Source of the DNA: Gemmatimonadaceae bacterium
Lineage (GTDB): Bacteria > Gemmatimonadota > Gemmatimonadetes > Gemmatimonadales > Gemmatimonadaceae
DNA: 64,000 nucleotides
Assembly: GCA_020851035.1 (NCBI GenBank)
Contig: JADZDM010000033.1
Span: forward strand, 34,374-98,373
Direction of reading: 5' to 3'
Shown here: one piece after another, positions 1-8,705 of the stretch
Position numbering within the stretch: position 1 is the stretch's first letter
How the letters are laid out: each line of letters begins with the position of its first letter
Translations under genes and position numbers: made by a program
The notes under the pieces: generated by a model
Databases searched by the model: none
Told to the model about the DNA's origin: nothing
What the model saw: only the letters and a program-made list of their open reading frames with translations

Positions 1-2
1 GG

Positions 3-1958
3 CCGCGCTCGCAGTGGAAGCGTGACATGGAGGGCCAGGCCCGCCTGGGGTTCGACTTCACCCACATGGCGGAGTTCAGCTGGACGTACCTCGAGCCGCG
101 CGAGGGCACCTTCGACTTCACCTGGCTCGACGAGGCGATCGACCTCGCGGCAAAGGCCGGACTGAAGGTCATCCTCGGCACGCCATCTGCGGCGCCCCCG
201 AGCTGGATGGGCGAGCGGTACCCGCAGGTCTATCGCGTGGACGAACGGGGACGGCGCCACGAACACGGCATCCGCGCGGAGGTGTCGCTCGCCGACCCGA
301 CCTATCGCCGTTTCGTGGATCGCATCGTCACGCGCATGGCGCAGCGCTACGGCAACGATCCGCGCGTCTGGGGCTGGCAGGTGGACAACGAACCCGGCAC
401 CTTCGCCGACTTCAGCCCGGCCGCGCGCATCGCGTTCCAGCGCTGGCTGCGCGCCAGGTACGGCACCATCGCGGCCATGAACGCCGCCTGGGGTGGCAGC
501 TTCTGGAGCTCACGCTACGGCCGCTTCGGCGAGGTGCGCCTGCCGAACACCGTGCTCGCCGCCGAGGATCGCCTCAGCCCGCACGCGGTGCTCGACCTCG
601 CGCGCTTCGATGCCGACGTCACCGCACGGTTTCTCGATGGGCAGGCCGGCATCATCCGGCGATACGCGCGCCATGGCCAGTGGGTGACCACGAACTACAC
701 CAACATCACCACCGGCACCGACCCGCGCCGCAGCCGCGCGATGGACTTCACCACCTTCACGCTCTACCCGGTGGCCGGGAACAACATCCTCGGTGGCGAG
801 AGCTACGCCATCGGCGATCCCACGCGATTGATGGAGGCGGCGGCGTACTATCGCCCGATCACGGGCACCTTCGGCATCATGGAAATGCAGCCGGGGCAGG
901 TGAACTGGGGCAGCGTGAATCCGCAGCCTGCACGCGGTGCCGTCGGCATGTGGATGTGGCACGCGTTCGCGAGCGGCGCGTCTCTGCTAGGCACCTACCG
1001 CTATCGTCACCCGCTGCGCGGCAGCGAGATGTACCATGAGGGCATCACCGGCACGGATGGTGTGACGCTTTCGCGCACCGGCCGCGAGTTCGTGGCGACG
1101 ATGCGCGCGATCGACTCACTGACGCCGCTGCTCGACACTGCCGCACGCATGCCGGCGTCGCTGGCCGCGCGGCGCACGGCCATCCTCTGGAGCCACGACA
1201 ACTTCTGGGACCTGGAGATCCAGCCGCAGACCACGGAATGGAGGACGTGGGCGCACCGCAACACCGTCACCGCCGCGGTGAAGTCCACGGGCGCGCCGAT
1301 GGACTTCATCGCCGAGGACGCGGACTTCGGTGGGTACCCGTTCCTGGTGGCGCCGGCGTACCAGCTCGTGAGTGACGCGCTGGTGGCGAAATGGACGCAA
1401 TACGTGGAGCGTGGCGGCCACCTCGTGCTCACGGCGCGCACCGGCCAGAAGGACGAGCGCGGGCACTTCCCCGAGGGACGCTGGGCCGCGCGGCTTTCCA
1501 GCCTCACGGGCGTGGACCTCGAGGCGTTCGACATGCTGCCGCCTGGTGCCACCGCGCAGGTGACGGTGCAGGGTGTGCGGCATGTGTGGCACCGCTGGGG
1601 CGACATCCTCGCGCCGCGCGCCGGCACGGAGACGCTCGCGACGTACGTCGACCGGTGGTACGACGGAAAGGCGGCGGTCACGACGCACCGCGTCGGTCGG
1701 GGCTCGGTCACCGTGATCGGCGTGTCGACCGACGATGGCGCACTCGAGCGCGCCGTGATCCGCGACGCTTATCGCCGCGCCGGCGTGACGATCGATGACC
1801 TCCCGCCGGGTGTGTTCATCGAGTGGCGGAGCGGTGTCTTCGTCGCAGTGAACTACGGTACGGCGCCGTTCGCGCCGGTGCTGCCGGCTGGCGCCGCCGT
1901 GCTGCGCGGCGTGACGCCGATGCCACCGGCGGGGGTGCTGGTGTGGAAGGTCCGCTGA
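3..1958 (+). CDS. GH42 family beta-galactosidase (5' end outside window)
   Basis: Glycoside hydrolase of family 42, which removes terminal beta-D-galactosyl residues. The reading frame is open to the left edge, and the first visible residues (PRSQWKRDMEGQARLGFDF) match the family region before the FAW/FSW beta strand, so the N-terminus lies outside the window. The ATG at 27 is internal. The N-terminal TIM barrel shows the acid/base Glu in WQVDNEPG (codon 390-392) and the probable nucleophile Glu in GIMEMQPG (codon 882-884). A trimerisation/Rossmann-like domain follows (from FLVAPAYQLV), then a C-terminal beta domain. Family assignment is strong. The natural substrate cannot be told from sequence. 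A lipoprotein gene follows 73 bases later on the same strand. Confidence 0.92.
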   Translation, partial: PRSQWKRDMEGQARLGFDFTHMAEFSWTYLEPREGTFDFTWLDEAIDLAAKAGLKVILGTPSAAPPSWMGERYPQVYRVDERGRRHEHGIRAEVSLADPTYRRFVDRIVTRMAQRYGNDPRVWGWQVDNEPGTFADFSPAARIAFQRWLRARYGTIAAMNAAWGGSFWSSRYGRFGEVRLPNTVLAAEDRLSPHAVLDLARFDADVTARFLDGQAGIIRRYARHGQWVTTNYTNITTGTDPRRSRAMDFTTFTLYPVAGNNILGGESYAIGDPTRLMEAAAYYRPITGTFGIMEMQPGQVNWGSVNPQPARGAVGMWMWHAFASGASLLGTYRYRHPLRGSEMYHEGITGTDGVTLSRTGREFVATMRAIDSLTPLLDTAARMPASLAARRTAILWSHDNFWDLEIQPQTTEWRTWAHRNTVTAAVKSTGAPMDFIAEDADFGGYPFLVAPAYQLVSDALVAKWTQYVERGGHLVLTARTGQKDERGHFPEGRWAARLSSLTGVDLEAFDMLPPGATAQVTVQGVRHVWHRWGDILAPRAGTETLATYVDRWYDGKAAVTTHRVGRGSVTVIGVSTDDGALERAVIRDAYRRAGVTIDDLPPGVFIEWRSGVFVAVNYGTAPFAPVLPAGAAVLRGVTPMPPAGVLVWKVR

Positions 1959-2031
1959 CGCGCGCCACACTGTGACCATCGCGGGTGCGGCGCAGTACAC
2001 CGGACGTCCGCTTCTCCATGGTGCATACCCG

Positions 2032-2478
2032 ATGCGTAACTCGAGATGGCGTGTGTGTGTCGCCGCCGTTGTGGTCGCGTGCGCCGGGCCGACCGGTCCG
2101 GACGCGGGACTGCCCTACGTGTATGCGCTGGCCAGCTGCGGTCCGGCTGACGGGCCGGCGGTGACGCTCACGTTCAGCGGCACCCCGTACTCCGGCGAGC
2201 GTGTGAGCCCGCCGTACGTGCTGATGACCGTGTACCGCCCCCCGACGGACCTCGCCGGCCGCACCTACACGTTCGATCGCACGGGCGACACCGCGTCGGG
2301 CGTGATGATCGATGCGAGTGGCGCCTACGTGGGTGCCGTGACGGGCACGCTGCAGGTCGACCGCGTCACGGGCGACAACAGCGTGGTGGCGTATGTGAAC
2401 GCGCAGCTGCCCGACGGGTCGCGGCTCCGGCGCGCGTTCGTGGCACCGTGGCGCATTGCACTGGTGGCCTGCGGCTGA
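2032..2478 (+). CDS. Small putative lipoprotein of unknown function
   Basis: A 148-residue protein when started at the ATG at 2032; a longer frame from 1972 lacks a sensible N-terminus. The N-terminus MRNSRWRVCVAAVVVACAGP is a short basic stretch plus hydrophobic core ending in a lipobox-like VVAC, so export and lipid anchoring are likely. The remainder is Thr/Gly/Val-rich and probably beta-structured, with two further Cys residues. I recognise no family. It follows the GH42 gene on the same strand and ends just before a strong hairpin terminator. Confidence 0.65.
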   Translation: MRNSRWRVCVAAVVVACAGPTGPDAGLPYVYALASCGPADGPAVTLTFSGTPYSGERVSPPYVLMTVYRPPTDLAGRTYTFDRTGDTASGVMIDASGAYVGAVTGTLQVDRVTGDNSVVAYVNAQLPDGSRLRRAFVAPWRIALVACG

Positions 2479-2505
2479 CCGGAGCGGCGGAACGGGACGG
2501 GATGT

Positions 2506-2545
2506 GGAACGGGGCAGCCGGCGCGAATGCCGGCTGCCCCGTTCC
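2506..2545. terminator. Bidirectional hairpin terminator
   Basis: A perfect 17-bp stem (2506-2522 with 2529-2545) closes a 6-base loop between the converging genes ending at 2478 and 2564. There is no long T-run on either side, but the position and stem strength indicate transcription termination for both genes. Confidence 0.85.
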
Positions 2546-2563
2546 GTATCCATCCGCCGGCAA

Positions 2564-4606
2564 CTACACCACGGCCGCCATCAGGTCCTGCACGGCCTTG
2601 CGCAGCATCTTCGCCTTCTCCGGATCACACGAGCCGCGCGTCTCGGCCTCGAGCGAACCCGCCAGCGCGCGCAGTGCCGCCTGGCGTGCATCACCTGCGG
2701 CGCGTTCGGCCGACTGCAGGCCGGCACGGATCTCCGAGATGCGCGACGACGCCAGGCAACCCTTCCGCTCGAGCTGGTCGGTGAAGGCCCGCGCCAGCGC
2801 GTAGCTGGGCGGCCATTCCAGCTTCGGCTGGCCCTGCGCGTTCAGGTAGTCGAAGTGCACCGTCTTCGCCGCGTCGATCTCGTTCTGGCTCACGAACCGG
2901 CTCGGCGTCATCTCGGTCAGGTCCAGGCCGCGTGCGATCTCGGAGCTGATCATCTGGCCGTTGTACCAGTACACCGACCACGAGCCACCCGTCACGATGC
3001 GGGTGGAGTCCACCGGGCCGCGGTCGAACGACGCGATCTCGAACGGGTGCGCGGGGTCGGTGAAGTCGAACATCGAGATGCCGCCCTGGTACCACGACTG
3101 GATCATCACGTCGCGGCCCGGGATCGGCACCAGCGAGCCGTTGTGCGCCACACAGTTCTCGGCCGACGTCTGCACGGTCGGGATCTTGTAGTAGCCCTGG
3201 AACACCAGCTTCCGGTTCACGATCCGGAAGATCGCATTGGAGCCCCATTCCGGCTTGTCACCGGCGCGGCACTTCGGTGCGGTGCCACCGCCCCACTCGT
3301 CCGAGAACAGCAGCTTGGTGCCGTCGTTGTTGAAGGTCGCCGAGTGCCAGTAGGCAAAGTTCGAGTCGGCGGCCGCGTCGAGGCGCGTCGGGTTGGTCGG
3401 GTCGCTGATGTCCAGCAGGATGCCGTGGCCCTCGCAGGCGCCGCCGGCCAGGCCCAGCGCCGGGTACACGGTGATGTCGTGGCACTGCGAGCGCTCGGAG
3501 ACCGGGGCCCCCGGGGCGGCGGCGGTGCCGAAGAGGGTGTTGATCACGCCCTGGATCGAGCCGCGCAGCGCGGTCGAGTCGGCGGCGGTCGGTGCCCCGC
3601 TGCCGCCACGCGACTTCACCATGCTGTCCAGCACCTGGCGGACGAGCTGCGGCGGCACGACGAGGTCGAGTCCCGACTGAGGGTTCTTCGCGATGTAGGC
3701 GCCCTGGGCGCGCGCCGCGGTGATCTGCCGCGACGAGGCCTCACGGTCGGCGTCCGACGGGCCGTGGCCCGGCGTGTTGGTCAGGCCGGCGAAGATGTTC
3801 GCGCGGCTCACGACGGCGGCCTTGGTCGGGTCGGCCAGCGGGACCTTGATGATCTCGATGCGCAGGCGCGCCGAGCTCGCGTCAGCGCTGGTGGTGTTCG
3901 TGCAGCCGGCCAGCTCGTTCGGCGAGCGGATGCCGGCCGAGCCCGAGACGTAGATGTAGACGTTCTGCTTGTCCTTCGGGTCCTCGAGCACCGTGTGCGT
4001 GTGCGAGCCGCGGCAGGTCTGCACGTTGGCGATCAGCTTCGGCGCCTTGATGTCCGTGATGTCGAAGATGCGCACGCCGCGCATGCGCAGCGCGCTCACC
4101 GTGTCCTGCACGCCGCCGCCGAGGCAGTCGGTGCGGCCGTTGTTGGCCTCGACCGACATGAAGAGCAGGTTCCGGTACACCGACACGTCGTTCTGCGAGG
4201 CCGGGCACGGGTACGCGGTGGCGAGCACCGGCTTCGCCGGGTCGCTCATGTCCCAGATCACCAGGCCATTGAAGTTGCCCTGGATCGCATACTTGCCGGT
4301 GAACGTGATGTCGGAGTTCCAGCCGGTGCCCATCGCGGCGGGCGTCGCCGCGGTGCCGGTCACCTTCATGTTCGACACGGCCACCTGGGCATCACGCAAT
4401 CCGCCACGCAGGCCGACGCGGCCATCGCGCAGCCACTCGGCGGGCACGGCACCCGAGGCCGACGCCGTCGACGCCGTCGGCGCCGGGGACGCCGCCGGTG
4501 AGGGCGTGTTGGCCGCGCAGGCCGCGAGGCCGGCGGCAGCGGTCAGCATGGCGAGGGGGCCTGCCTGCGTGCGGGCGCGGAGCAGGAGGGAACTGGACAG
4601 GGACAT
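2564..4606 (-). CDS. LVIVD-type beta-propeller lipoprotein
   Basis: A 680-residue exported protein. The N-terminus has a hydrophobic signal ending in the lipobox LAAC (about residues 26-31), then an Ala/Ser/Pro/Thr-rich linker. The body carries repeats of the LVIVD type: GNFNGLVIWDMSDPAKPVLA near residue 110, GVRIFDITDIKAPKLIANV, GHGILLDISDPTNPTRLDA and GISMFDFTDPAHPFEIASF. Such repeats form a surface-exposed beta-propeller. A basic Ala-rich helical tail closes the protein. The function of the family is unknown. A DUF305 lipoprotein gene lies 50 bases upstream on the same strand and may share its transcript. Confidence 0.85.
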   Translation of the reverse strand: MSLSSSLLLRARTQAGPLAMLTAAAGLAACAANTPSPAASPAPTASTASASGAVPAEWLRDGRVGLRGGLRDAQVAVSNMKVTGTAATPAAMGTGWNSDITFTGKYAIQGNFNGLVIWDMSDPAKPVLATAYPCPASQNDVSVYRNLLFMSVEANNGRTDCLGGGVQDTVSALRMRGVRIFDITDIKAPKLIANVQTCRGSHTHTVLEDPKDKQNVYIYVSGSAGIRSPNELAGCTNTTSADASSARLRIEIIKVPLADPTKAAVVSRANIFAGLTNTPGHGPSDADREASSRQITAARAQGAYIAKNPQSGLDLVVPPQLVRQVLDSMVKSRGGSGAPTAADSTALRGSIQGVINTLFGTAAAPGAPVSERSQCHDITVYPALGLAGGACEGHGILLDISDPTNPTRLDAAADSNFAYWHSATFNNDGTKLLFSDEWGGGTAPKCRAGDKPEWGSNAIFRIVNRKLVFQGYYKIPTVQTSAENCVAHNGSLVPIPGRDVMIQSWYQGGISMFDFTDPAHPFEIASFDRGPVDSTRIVTGGSWSVYWYNGQMISSEIARGLDLTEMTPSRFVSQNEIDAAKTVHFDYLNAQGQPKLEWPPSYALARAFTDQLERKGCLASSRISEIRAGLQSAERAAGDARQAALRALAGSLEAETRGSCDPEKAKMLRKAVQDLMAAVV

Positions 4607-4656
4607 CGAAAGGCCTCGGGGTTGAGGAACGGGGAACGGCCGGTGGTGCGACGGGA

Positions 4657-5376
4657 TCAGCGCGGCGGCGCGAAGCCCATCTCGAGCAACATCGAGAGCA
4701 TGCGCTGGATCTCGGTGGACTGATCCACCTCGACGTCCGACGCGAACTTGAAGACGGTCTCGTCCTGCCCCGCGCCCTGGTTGGCGAAGAGCGTGCGCAC
4801 CATCGTCACCGCGCCACGGTGGTGCTGCATCATGTACACGAGGAACAGCCGGTCGAACTCCGGGCCACGTGCGGCATCGAGTTCCGTGAGCTGCGCATCG
4901 GTGAGCATGCCCGGCATGTTCATCGCGTGCGCCATGCCACCCATGTTGTGGCCGCCGTGGTCCATGCCGGCCATTGCGCCGGCGGGCGCGGCCTTCGGCG
5001 CCATCGTGACGGTGCCGTTGGTGTCCACCTGCATCGCGTCCTGGTTGCGGTCACGCAGCCAGGTCTGCATCAGCGCGATGTCATCGGTTTGCGCATTGAT
5101 GATGCGGGCCGTGAGCCGCAGCACCCCCGGCGACGCGCCGTGCGTGGGGGCCCATCGCGACATGTAGATGGCCTGGGCATGATGGTGGATCATGCCGCTC
5201 ATGAAGTCGATGTCGGCCTGCGTGTACGGCAGGCGGGCCGAATCGGCGCGGGCGCGGGCCATGGCGCCGGCGGCACCGGGCACGAAGCTGTCGGCCGGGG
5301 CGGCGCGCTGGCCGGCGCAGGCCGCGATCAGCAGCGCGGTGCCAGCCACGAACAGGGCGGGGCGGAGGTGGATCAT
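4657..5376 (-). CDS. DUF305 family lipoprotein
   Basis: A 239-residue protein if started at MIHLRPALFV (5376), which gives a normal signal peptide with lipobox IAAC; the open frame extends to 5430 without such a signal. It has both halves of a DUF305 domain, each with a His-rich helix: MSGMIHHHAQAI and VYMMQHHRGAV. Between them is a Met/His-rich segment (MAGMDHGGHNMGGMAHAMNM) of the kind that binds copper or another soft metal. The family has a ferritin-like four-helix fold. A periplasmic metal-binding role is an inference from the His/Met clusters. Confidence 0.88.
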   Translation of the reverse strand: MIHLRPALFVAGTALLIAACAGQRAAPADSFVPGAAGAMARARADSARLPYTQADIDFMSGMIHHHAQAIYMSRWAPTHGASPGVLRLTARIINAQTDDIALMQTWLRDRNQDAMQVDTNGTVTMAPKAAPAGAMAGMDHGGHNMGGMAHAMNMPGMLTDAQLTELDAARGPEFDRLFLVYMMQHHRGAVTMVRTLFANQGAGQDETVFKFASDVEVDQSTEIQRMLSMLLEMGFAPPR

Positions 5377-5575
5377 CCGTGCACGGTCGGCGAAGGGAGG
5401 GGGCGTCAGCAGGGAAGGCCGACACCGCACCGCGGTAAGATACGGCCGGGCAGGCGTACGGGAGTGGACTGCTCGGCGTTGCGGTCGAGGTGGTTAACAC
5501 GCCGGCAGGATGCACGTCTCATGGCGTGATACCCGCCGCGCGATGGTCGCCTCGCCCGGCTTTCCGGAGATGCCC

Positions 5576-5893
5576 ATGCCCACGATCAAGACCCTGCGCC
5601 TGCTGGCACTTGCCGGCGCCCTCACGCTCTCGGCCTGTGCCTCGGCCGGTCGCCCAGGTCCCGGCGCCGTCTACGTCCGCTACGGGCCGCCGCCACGTGT
5701 GGTCGAGGTCGTTGGTCTGCGACCCGGGCCCGGCGCCGTGTGGGTGCCCGGCCATCACGCCTGGCGCGGCAACGGCTACGTCTGGATCGGCGGTCGCTAC
5801 GAGTACCCGGCGCGCGGATTCCGGCGCTGGGAGGCCGGCCGCTGGCGCCACTCCAGGTCGGGGTGGTACTGGAGTGACGGGCGGTGGCGCTGA
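5576..5893 (+). CDS. YXWGXW-repeat-like small lipoprotein
   Basis: A 105-residue exported protein. The ATG at 5576 is chosen because GGAG lies six bases upstream; an ATG at 5570 overlaps that site and the open frame begins at 5510. The signal MPTIKTLRLLALAGALTLSAC ends in a lipobox. The mature part is rich in Tyr, Trp, Gly and Arg, with repeated motifs (VWVPGHHAWRGNGYVWIGG, RWEAGRWRHSRSGWYWSDG) typical of YXWGXW-type small secreted proteins. Function unknown. Confidence 0.78.
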   Translation: MPTIKTLRLLALAGALTLSACASAGRPGPGAVYVRYGPPPRVVEVVGLRPGPGAVWVPGHHAWRGNGYVWIGGRYEYPARGFRRWEAGRWRHSRSGWYWSDGRWR

Positions 5894-5925
5894 GCGGGTG
5901 ACCGCGCGACGTGCGGCGTACCCGA

Positions 5926-6474
5926 TCAGCCCAGCAGGTCGCGCATCGTCACACTGAACCCCGGCAGCACGTCGTCGCCGGACAACAGGTCGTCCACGGT
6001 CCGTCTTGCGGCACTCCCGTCGGCGCGATGGACGTGCGCGGCCCGCCGGATCGGATCGATGATCCAGACCAGGCGCGTGCCGGCGGCGATCCAGTCGCGC
6101 ACCCGACGCCGCACCTCACCGGCGCGGTCGTCAGGCGACAGGATCTCCACGGCGAGGTCCGGTGCGAGCTCCGGAAACCCGTGCCGCATCGCAGCCGTCG
6201 GAACGCGCGCCGCGCTCACGTAGGCCACGTCGGGTGCGCGCACCGTGTCGGGGGCGCGGAAGAGCGTGAACCCGGTTTCGGCCGCCAGCACGTGGCCGAG
6301 TTGCTGCCGCTGTACGAACGTCGCAATCGCCACCAGCACCCGCGATGCGACGTACCCGTGCTCGTACCCCGCCAGCTCCCGCGCGATCAACCGCCCGCCC
6401 ACCAGCTCCGCCCGCGCGTGCGGCGCGGACCGGGCCAGGAGGCCCTCTGCCGTCATCAGCCGGTGGGTGGCCAT
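5926..6474 (-). CDS. Uma2 family (DUF820) putative restriction-like endonuclease
   Basis: A 182-residue protein from MATHRLMTAEGL at 6474; an in-frame ATG at 6519 adds a poorly conserved arginine-rich segment. It shows the Uma2 core with a PD-(D/E)xK nuclease fold: a leading region of the EL-V-GRL type (AELVGGRLIARELAG), then RAPDVAYVSA, PDLAVEILSPDD and LVWIIDP. These are the conserved Asp and Glu positions of the family. The biological role is unknown; many bacteria carry several copies. It converges on the lipoprotein gene at 5576-5893 and borders the repeat cluster at 6644-6830. Confidence 0.85.
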   Translation of the reverse strand: MATHRLMTAEGLLARSAPHARAELVGGRLIARELAGYEHGYVASRVLVAIATFVQRQQLGHVLAAETGFTLFRAPDTVRAPDVAYVSAARVPTAAMRHGFPELAPDLAVEILSPDDRAGEVRRRVRDWIAAGTRLVWIIDPIRRAAHVHRADGSAARRTVDDLLSGDDVLPGFSVTMRDLLG

Positions 6475-6643
6475 GATCTCGGAGATCCGGCGTGGGGTGC
6501 GCGGGGTGCGTGACGGCATGCACCAGCGTACGCAGCTGCGTCACGGCCGCGTCATCGGTGCGGCGGGCGATCCCGACCGGCTCATGTGGGCGTGTCACCG
6601 TCTTCACGCTTGCGCGAACCTTCCAGCGTTCAATGGGACCGCG

Positions 6644-6830
6644 TTCAAGGGGACGGAGATCTTGAAATAGCGTTCAAGGGGACGGAGATCTTGAATTCAA
6701 GATCTCCGTCCCCTCGAACCAGGATCCGTTCAAGATCCCCGTCCCCTTGAATCCAAGATCCCCGTCCCCTTGAACCATGATCCGTTCAAGATCCCCGTCC
6801 CCTTGAACTCGAGATCCCCGTCCCCTCGAA
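6644..6830. repeat. Cluster of seven 23-bp palindromic repeats
   Basis: The unit TTCAAGGGGACGGAGATCTT plus GAA occurs at 6644-6666 and 6673-6695. Its inverse complement, often with one A-to-G change, occurs at 6696-6718, 6729-6751, 6752-6774, 6785-6807 and 6808-6830. Unit ends (TTCAA/TTGAA) are themselves inverted, and the two orientations meet tail to tail at 6695/6696, making a large potential hairpin. This fills most of the 390-base gap between the Uma2-like gene and the fumarase gene. It resembles REP/BIME-type elements. Confidence 0.85.
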
Positions 6831-6909
6831 CCCGTCCCCCAGCCCCCTCGATCCGACACTCACCCGGAGCCCCCGCCGCCCAGTCCCATTCCGCGCTATC
6901 CTTCCCCCC

Positions 6910-8436
6910 ATGCCGACCATCATCACCGAAGCCGACTTCATCCAGTCGGTCGCCGACGCGCTCCAGCACATCTCGTACTTCCACCCGCTGGACTACATCC
7001 ACGCCCTCGCCGACGCCTACGAGAAGGAACAGGGTCCTGCGGCGAAGGACGCCATCGCGCAGATCCTCACCAACTCCCGCATGTGCGCCGAGGGCCACCG
7101 GCCGATCTGCCAGGACACGGGGATCGTGGTGGTGTTCGTGAAGGTGGGGATGAACGTCCGCTTCGACACCACCCAGTCGCTGCAGGAACTGGTCAACGAG
7201 GGTGTCCGCCGCGCCTACCTGCTGCCCGAGAACGTGCTCCGCGCCTCGATCGTCGCTGACCCGGCCTTCGCGCGCAAGAACACCCGCGACAACACGCCGG
7301 CAGTGGTGCACGTGGAACTCGTGCCCGGTGACACGGTCGAGGTGAAGCTCGCGGCCAAGGGCGGCGGCTCCGAGAACAAGTCGAAGTTCGCCATGCTCAA
7401 CCCCAGCGACTCGATCGTGGACTGGGTGATGAAGACGGTGCCCACCATGGGGGCCGGCTGGTGCCCGCCGGGCATGCTCGGCATCGGCATCGGCGGCACT
7501 GCCGACAAGGCGATGCTGATGGCGAAGGAATCGCTGATGGAGCACATCGACATGGCCCAGCTCAAGGCGCGCGGGCCACAGAACAGGATCGAGGAACTCC
7601 GCATCGAGCTCTGCGACCGGATCAACGCCCTCGGCATCGGCGCGCAGGGACTGGGCGGGCTGAGCACGGTGCTCGACGTGAAGATCTTCGACTTCCCCAC
7701 GCACGCCGCCTCGAAGCCGATCGCGATGATCCCGAACTGCGCCGCCACCCGGCACGCGCACTTCGTGCTCGACGGATCGGGCGTCGCGCAGCTGCCGGTC
7801 CCGAAGCTCAGCGACTGGCCCGACGTGACGTGGAAGCCCGACATCAACGCGAAGCACGTGGACCTGAACACGCTTACGCAGGATGTCGTCGCGACGTGGA
7901 AGGCCGGCGACCGGCTGCTGCTCAACGGCAAGCTCCTTACCGGCCGCGACGCCGCCCACAAGCGCATCGCCGACCTGTTCGCGAGCGGTGAAGGACTGCC
8001 TGAGGGCGTCGACTTCACCAACCGCGTGATCTACTATGTCGGCCCAGTGGATCCGGTCCGTGACGAGGCCGTCGGCCCCGCCGGCCCGACCACTGCCACC
8101 CGCATGGACAAGTTCACCGAGATGATGCTCGCGAAGACCGGCCTGATCTCGATGATCGGCAAGTCCGAGCGCGGACCCATCGGCCTCGAGGCGATCCGCA
8201 AGCACAAGGCGGCGTACCTGATGGCCGTCGGTGGCGCAGCATACCTCGTGTCCAAGGCGATCCGCTCGTCACGCGTCGTCGCGTTCGCGGACCTCGGCAT
8301 GGAGGCGATCTACGAGTTCGACGTCGAGAACATGCCGGTCACCGTCGCGGTCGACTCGGCTGGCTCAAACGTGCACGAGACCGGCCCGCGCGAGTGGGCA
8401 GAGCGCATCCGATCGCTTCCGGTGCTGGCGTCATAG
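6910..8436 (+). CDS. Fumarate hydratase, class I (iron-sulfur)
   Basis: A 508-residue single-chain class I fumarase that reversibly hydrates fumarate to L-malate in the TCA cycle. Both family regions are present: an N-terminal catalytic part (ICQDTGIVVVF, GGGSENKSKF, GWCPPGMLGIGIGG, NCAATRHAHF) and a C-terminal part (LTGRDAAHKRI, YYVGPVDP, VGPAGPTTATRMD, GKSERGP). Cysteines in CQDTG, GWCPPG and NCAATRH fit the three expected ligands of an oxygen-sensitive [4Fe-4S] cluster. The ATG at 6910 gives the usual N-terminus and length. It stands alone, downstream of the palindromic repeat cluster. Confidence 0.95.
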   Translation: MPTIITEADFIQSVADALQHISYFHPLDYIHALADAYEKEQGPAAKDAIAQILTNSRMCAEGHRPICQDTGIVVVFVKVGMNVRFDTTQSLQELVNEGVRRAYLLPENVLRASIVADPAFARKNTRDNTPAVVHVELVPGDTVEVKLAAKGGGSENKSKFAMLNPSDSIVDWVMKTVPTMGAGWCPPGMLGIGIGGTADKAMLMAKESLMEHIDMAQLKARGPQNRIEELRIELCDRINALGIGAQGLGGLSTVLDVKIFDFPTHAASKPIAMIPNCAATRHAHFVLDGSGVAQLPVPKLSDWPDVTWKPDINAKHVDLNTLTQDVVATWKAGDRLLLNGKLLTGRDAAHKRIADLFASGEGLPEGVDFTNRVIYYVGPVDPVRDEAVGPAGPTTATRMDKFTEMMLAKTGLISMIGKSERGPIGLEAIRKHKAAYLMAVGGAAYLVSKAIRSSRVVAFADLGMEAIYEFDVENMPVTVAVDSAGSNVHETGPREWAERIRSLPVLAS

Positions 8437-8483
8437 CCCCGCGTGTGCCCGTCTGCGTCGTCGTTGAGCCGGCATCGTGAACA

Positions 8484-8696
8484 GCTTTGACGCAATGCCG
8501 CAAAGGACGCAACGGTCGCAAAAGGTTCTCCGCGCGTCGCAACGTCTTGCACGCCCGATGAACCAGAACTCGGAGGGAACTGCGGTGGAAGTTGCAGTTC
8601 CCATCGCAATTGCGGGGCGTCATTGCTCACGGGCGCTGGCCTGATACGCAGAATCCCTGTGCGTCCTTCGCGCCCTTTGCGCCGTTGCGTCAAAGC
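8484..8696. repeat. Inverted repeat pair in the fumarase-amidase gap
   Basis: A G-, C- and A-rich motif (GCTTTGACGCAATGCCGCAA, continuing AGGACGCAACGG) at 8484-8515 recurs as an imperfect inverse complement at 8661-8696 (GCGTCCTTCGCGCCCTTTGC, continuing GCCGTTGCGTCAAAGC). Between them lies a smaller perfect inverted repeat, GGGAACTGC/GCAGTTCCC, at 8576-8584 and 8594-8602. No gene is evident in this 269-base gap. The arrangement resembles a short non-autonomous element with terminal inverted repeats. Confidence 0.7.
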
Positions 8697-8705
8697 CGTT
8701 GCAGT

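Noticed and set aside
2456..4501. Long plus-strand open frame (681 codons)
   Set aside because: Arg/His-rich antisense shadow of the LVIVD-type gene, with no domain signal.
6644..6830. CRISPR array
   Set aside because: Units occur in both orientations, are palindromic and have spacers of 0-10 bases, so it is not a CRISPR.
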